A model generated the notes under the pieces. The model saw nothing but the letters and a program-made list of their open reading frames with translations. It ran no database searches and was not told the origin of the DNA. Shown here in pieces: positions 62,749 to 64,000 of a stretch of DNA of 64,000 nt. The stretch spans positions 434,001 to 498,000 of the forward strand of contig CBDEFQ010000006.1 of the NCBI GenBank assembly GCA_965237485.1, in the 5' to 3' direction. The DNA comes from JAAELZ01 sp965237485 (GTDB lineage: Bacteria > Pseudomonadota > Gammaproteobacteria > Arenicellales > Poriferihabitantaceae). The stretch's first letter is position 1, and the number at the start of each line of letters is the position of its first letter. Both the position numbers and the translations under genes were made by a program.

Positions 62749-63909
62749 ATGGCGAAGGTCAAATCTTGCGCGATTGAGCAGCGATTACATGATGAATTGA
62801 AATCTCGTCAGGAATTAGGCCAGCTACGTAGCCTTGAGTTAGTCGAAGGCGTTGATTTTTGCTCGAATGATTACTTAGGGCTTGCTCATCGATCTATTTC
62901 CTCAGCTGATGAACTCGACCTTCTCCCACACGGGTCGACCGGCTCTAGGTTAGTGAGTGGCAATACTCCTGAAATACTGTCTTTTGAAAGCAGCCTGGCT
63001 CATTTCCATGGCTTTGAGCAATGCTTGCTATTTAGCTCTGGTTACGCCGCAAATTCAGGGTTATTGGCTTGCTTAGGCAAAAAAGGGGATCTAATGCTAT
63101 TAGATTCTTTGGCTCATGCCAGCTTGATTGATGGTGCTCGCCTAAGCTTCGCTAAACGTGCCCGGTTTAGTCATAACGATGTTGACGATGTCGCAAATCA
63201 AATATCTAAATTTAATGCCAATAAAAGCGTTTTATCGCAACAAGCTTTCGTAGTGGTTGAAGCAGTCTATTCGATGGATGGGGATATTGCGCCGCTTCTC
63301 CAGTTGGTTACGGTTTGCAAACGCTTGAACGCCTGCTTAGTTGTGGATGAAGCCCATTCTGTAGGGTTATATGGAAAGCAGGGTGCGGGGTTAATTGCTG
63401 AACTGGAGTTACAAGAAGACGTCTTTGCCGCTGTATATACCTTTGGTAAGGCAGTGGGGATTCATGGCGCAGTCATTGCTGGATCGAAAACTTTGCGCGA
63501 ATACTTGGTTAATTATTGTCGACCATTTATCTATACCACCGCGCCGTCCCCGCGTAACGTAATTCAATTAAGTCAGGCCTACCAGAAAATGAAGGGCGCT
63601 GACGAGGCGCGTGAGATACTTGCGTCTAACTTGGCTTATTTTGAGCAGAAAGTTAAATCGTTACCGTTAAAGAAAGCTAAATGGATAGGTAGTGATAGCC
63701 CCATTCAAGGTTTAGTAATAGGCGAAACTAAACAAGCCAAGCAACTCGAACTACTTTTACGTGATTCGGGTTTCGCATTGAAAGCAATAGTTAGCCCCAC
63801 AGTTGCCGAAGGCAGTGAGCGTATAAGAATTTGTATCCATAGTACGAATACTGCTATCGAAATAGATCAATTTGCACAAAGTTTGGCGAAACACGTCGGA
63901 ATCGAATGA
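62749..63909 (+). CDS. bioF: 8-amino-7-oxononanoate synthase
   Basis: A 386-residue PLP enzyme that condenses pimeloyl-ACP or pimeloyl-CoA with alanine. Motifs: F-C-S-N-D-Y-L-G-L-A, H-G-S-T-G-S-R-L-V-S-G, V-V-D-E-A-H-S-V-G-L-Y-G and the PLP lysine in Y-T-F-G-K-A-V-G-I-H-G. It begins 11 bases after bioB and overlaps bioD by ATGA. Confidence 0.95.
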   Translation: MAKVKSCAIEQRLHDELKSRQELGQLRSLELVEGVDFCSNDYLGLAHRSISSADELDLLPHGSTGSRLVSGNTPEILSFESSLAHFHGFEQCLLFSSGYAANSGLLACLGKKGDLMLLDSLAHASLIDGARLSFAKRARFSHNDVDDVANQISKFNANKSVLSQQAFVVVEAVYSMDGDIAPLLQLVTVCKRLNACLVVDEAHSVGLYGKQGAGLIAELELQEDVFAAVYTFGKAVGIHGAVIAGSKTLREYLVNYCRPFIYTTAPSPRNVIQLSQAYQKMKGADEAREILASNLAYFEQKVKSLPLKKAKWIGSDSPIQGLVIGETKQAKQLELLLRDSGFALKAIVSPTVAEGSERIRICIHSTNTAIEIDQFAQSLAKHVGIE

Positions 63910-64000
63910 ATATCATAATCGCAGGTATTGGTACCGATGTAGGCAAAACAGTGGTGTCGGCCATCTTGTGTAGAGCCTTGCGAGCTGATTATTGGAAGCC
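63906..64000 (+). CDS. bioD: Dethiobiotin synthetase, 5' end (runs off the window)
   Basis: Begins M-N-I-I-I-A-G-I-G-T-D-V-G-K-T-V-V-S, the BioD P-loop. Only 31 codons are inside the window. Confidence 0.9.
   Translation, partial: MNIIIAGIGTDVGKTVVSAILCRALRADYWK

Noticed and set aside
1..64000. tRNA or rRNA genes
   Set aside because: I saw no tRNA-like cloverleaf or conserved rRNA segments in the non-coding stretches, though short RNAs are hard to exclude by eye.

Overview
The window is a chromosomal stretch of moderate, slightly AT-rich composition, most likely from a gammaproteobacterium (E. coli-like bioB-bioF-bioD, GabT/GabD-type proteins, TolC-type outer-membrane protein, omega-amidase/aminotransferase pair). 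This assignment is an inference from gene content. The dominant feature is a very heavy load of insertion sequences: about 24.6 kb (roughly 38 percent) is mobile DNA. I count six copies of one IS3-family element (1.63 kb, 4-bp target duplications), two copies of an IS21-family element, one decayed second IS21-type element, three copies of an IS256-family element (8-bp duplications), one IS4-type element, one other DDE element with 9-bp duplications, and two identical 163-bp MITEs. Most have matching target duplications, so they are recent, and several are nested. At least six host genes are split (Rieske protein, trypsin-like protease, amidohydrolase, DUF4166 protein, DUF2269 protein, semialdehyde dehydrogenase) and others have lost their control regions. 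This pattern fits a genome in an early IS-proliferation phase, for example after host restriction.

Layout. 1-2.2 kb: a Rieske gene split by IS3 copy 1, with a 23-bp tandem repeat. 2.4-7.6 kb: a trypsin-like protease split by a DDE element that itself carries an IS21 copy. 7.7-9.4 kb: minus-strand operon DUF4396 protein, cytochrome c, MerR regulator, MerC-like transporter. 9.5-15.9 kb: plus-strand metal/copper operon behind a MerR-type promoter with a 19-bp spacer (small His/Cys-rich exported protein, tandem CusF protein, TolC-like lipoprotein, multicopper oxidase, cupredoxin), broken near its start by IS3 copy 2. 16.2-18.1 kb: aminotransferase and frameshifted omega-amidase. 18.4-22.9 kb: amidohydrolase split by IS21 copy 2. 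23.2-28.2 kb: a DUF2269 / DUF4166 / saccharopine-dehydrogenase-like cluster, two of whose three genes are IS-disrupted. 28.3-31.3 kb: serine-cycle genes mcl-mtkA-mtkB. 31.6-38.5 kb: IS pile-up. 38.8-42.2 kb: SDR-like protein and PEP carboxylase.

42.4-61.7 kb holds the most interesting system: a LysR regulator divergent from an operon encoding LamB/YcsF (PxpA-like), a free biotin carboxyl carrier, biotin carboxylase, PxpB/KipI-like and PxpC/KipA-like subunits, a TorT-like binding protein with an RbsA/RbsC-type ABC transporter, a GABA-type aminotransferase, a semialdehyde dehydrogenase fused in frame to a class III CoA-transferase, and a second malyl-CoA-lyase-type CoA-ester lyase. The BC + BCCP + KipI + KipA parts match the domain set of urea carboxylase split over four genes. 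With PxpA and the downstream omega-amino-acid enzymes, this suggests an ATP- and biotin-dependent lactam-opening pathway (for instance 2-pyrrolidinone or delta-valerolactam) ending in a dicarboxylyl-CoA. IS elements sit at three critical points of this pathway: the LysR/operon control region, the accC-pxpB junction, and the dehydrogenase. The window closes with bioB, bioF and the start of bioD, so biotin synthesis lies next to a biotin-dependent enzyme.
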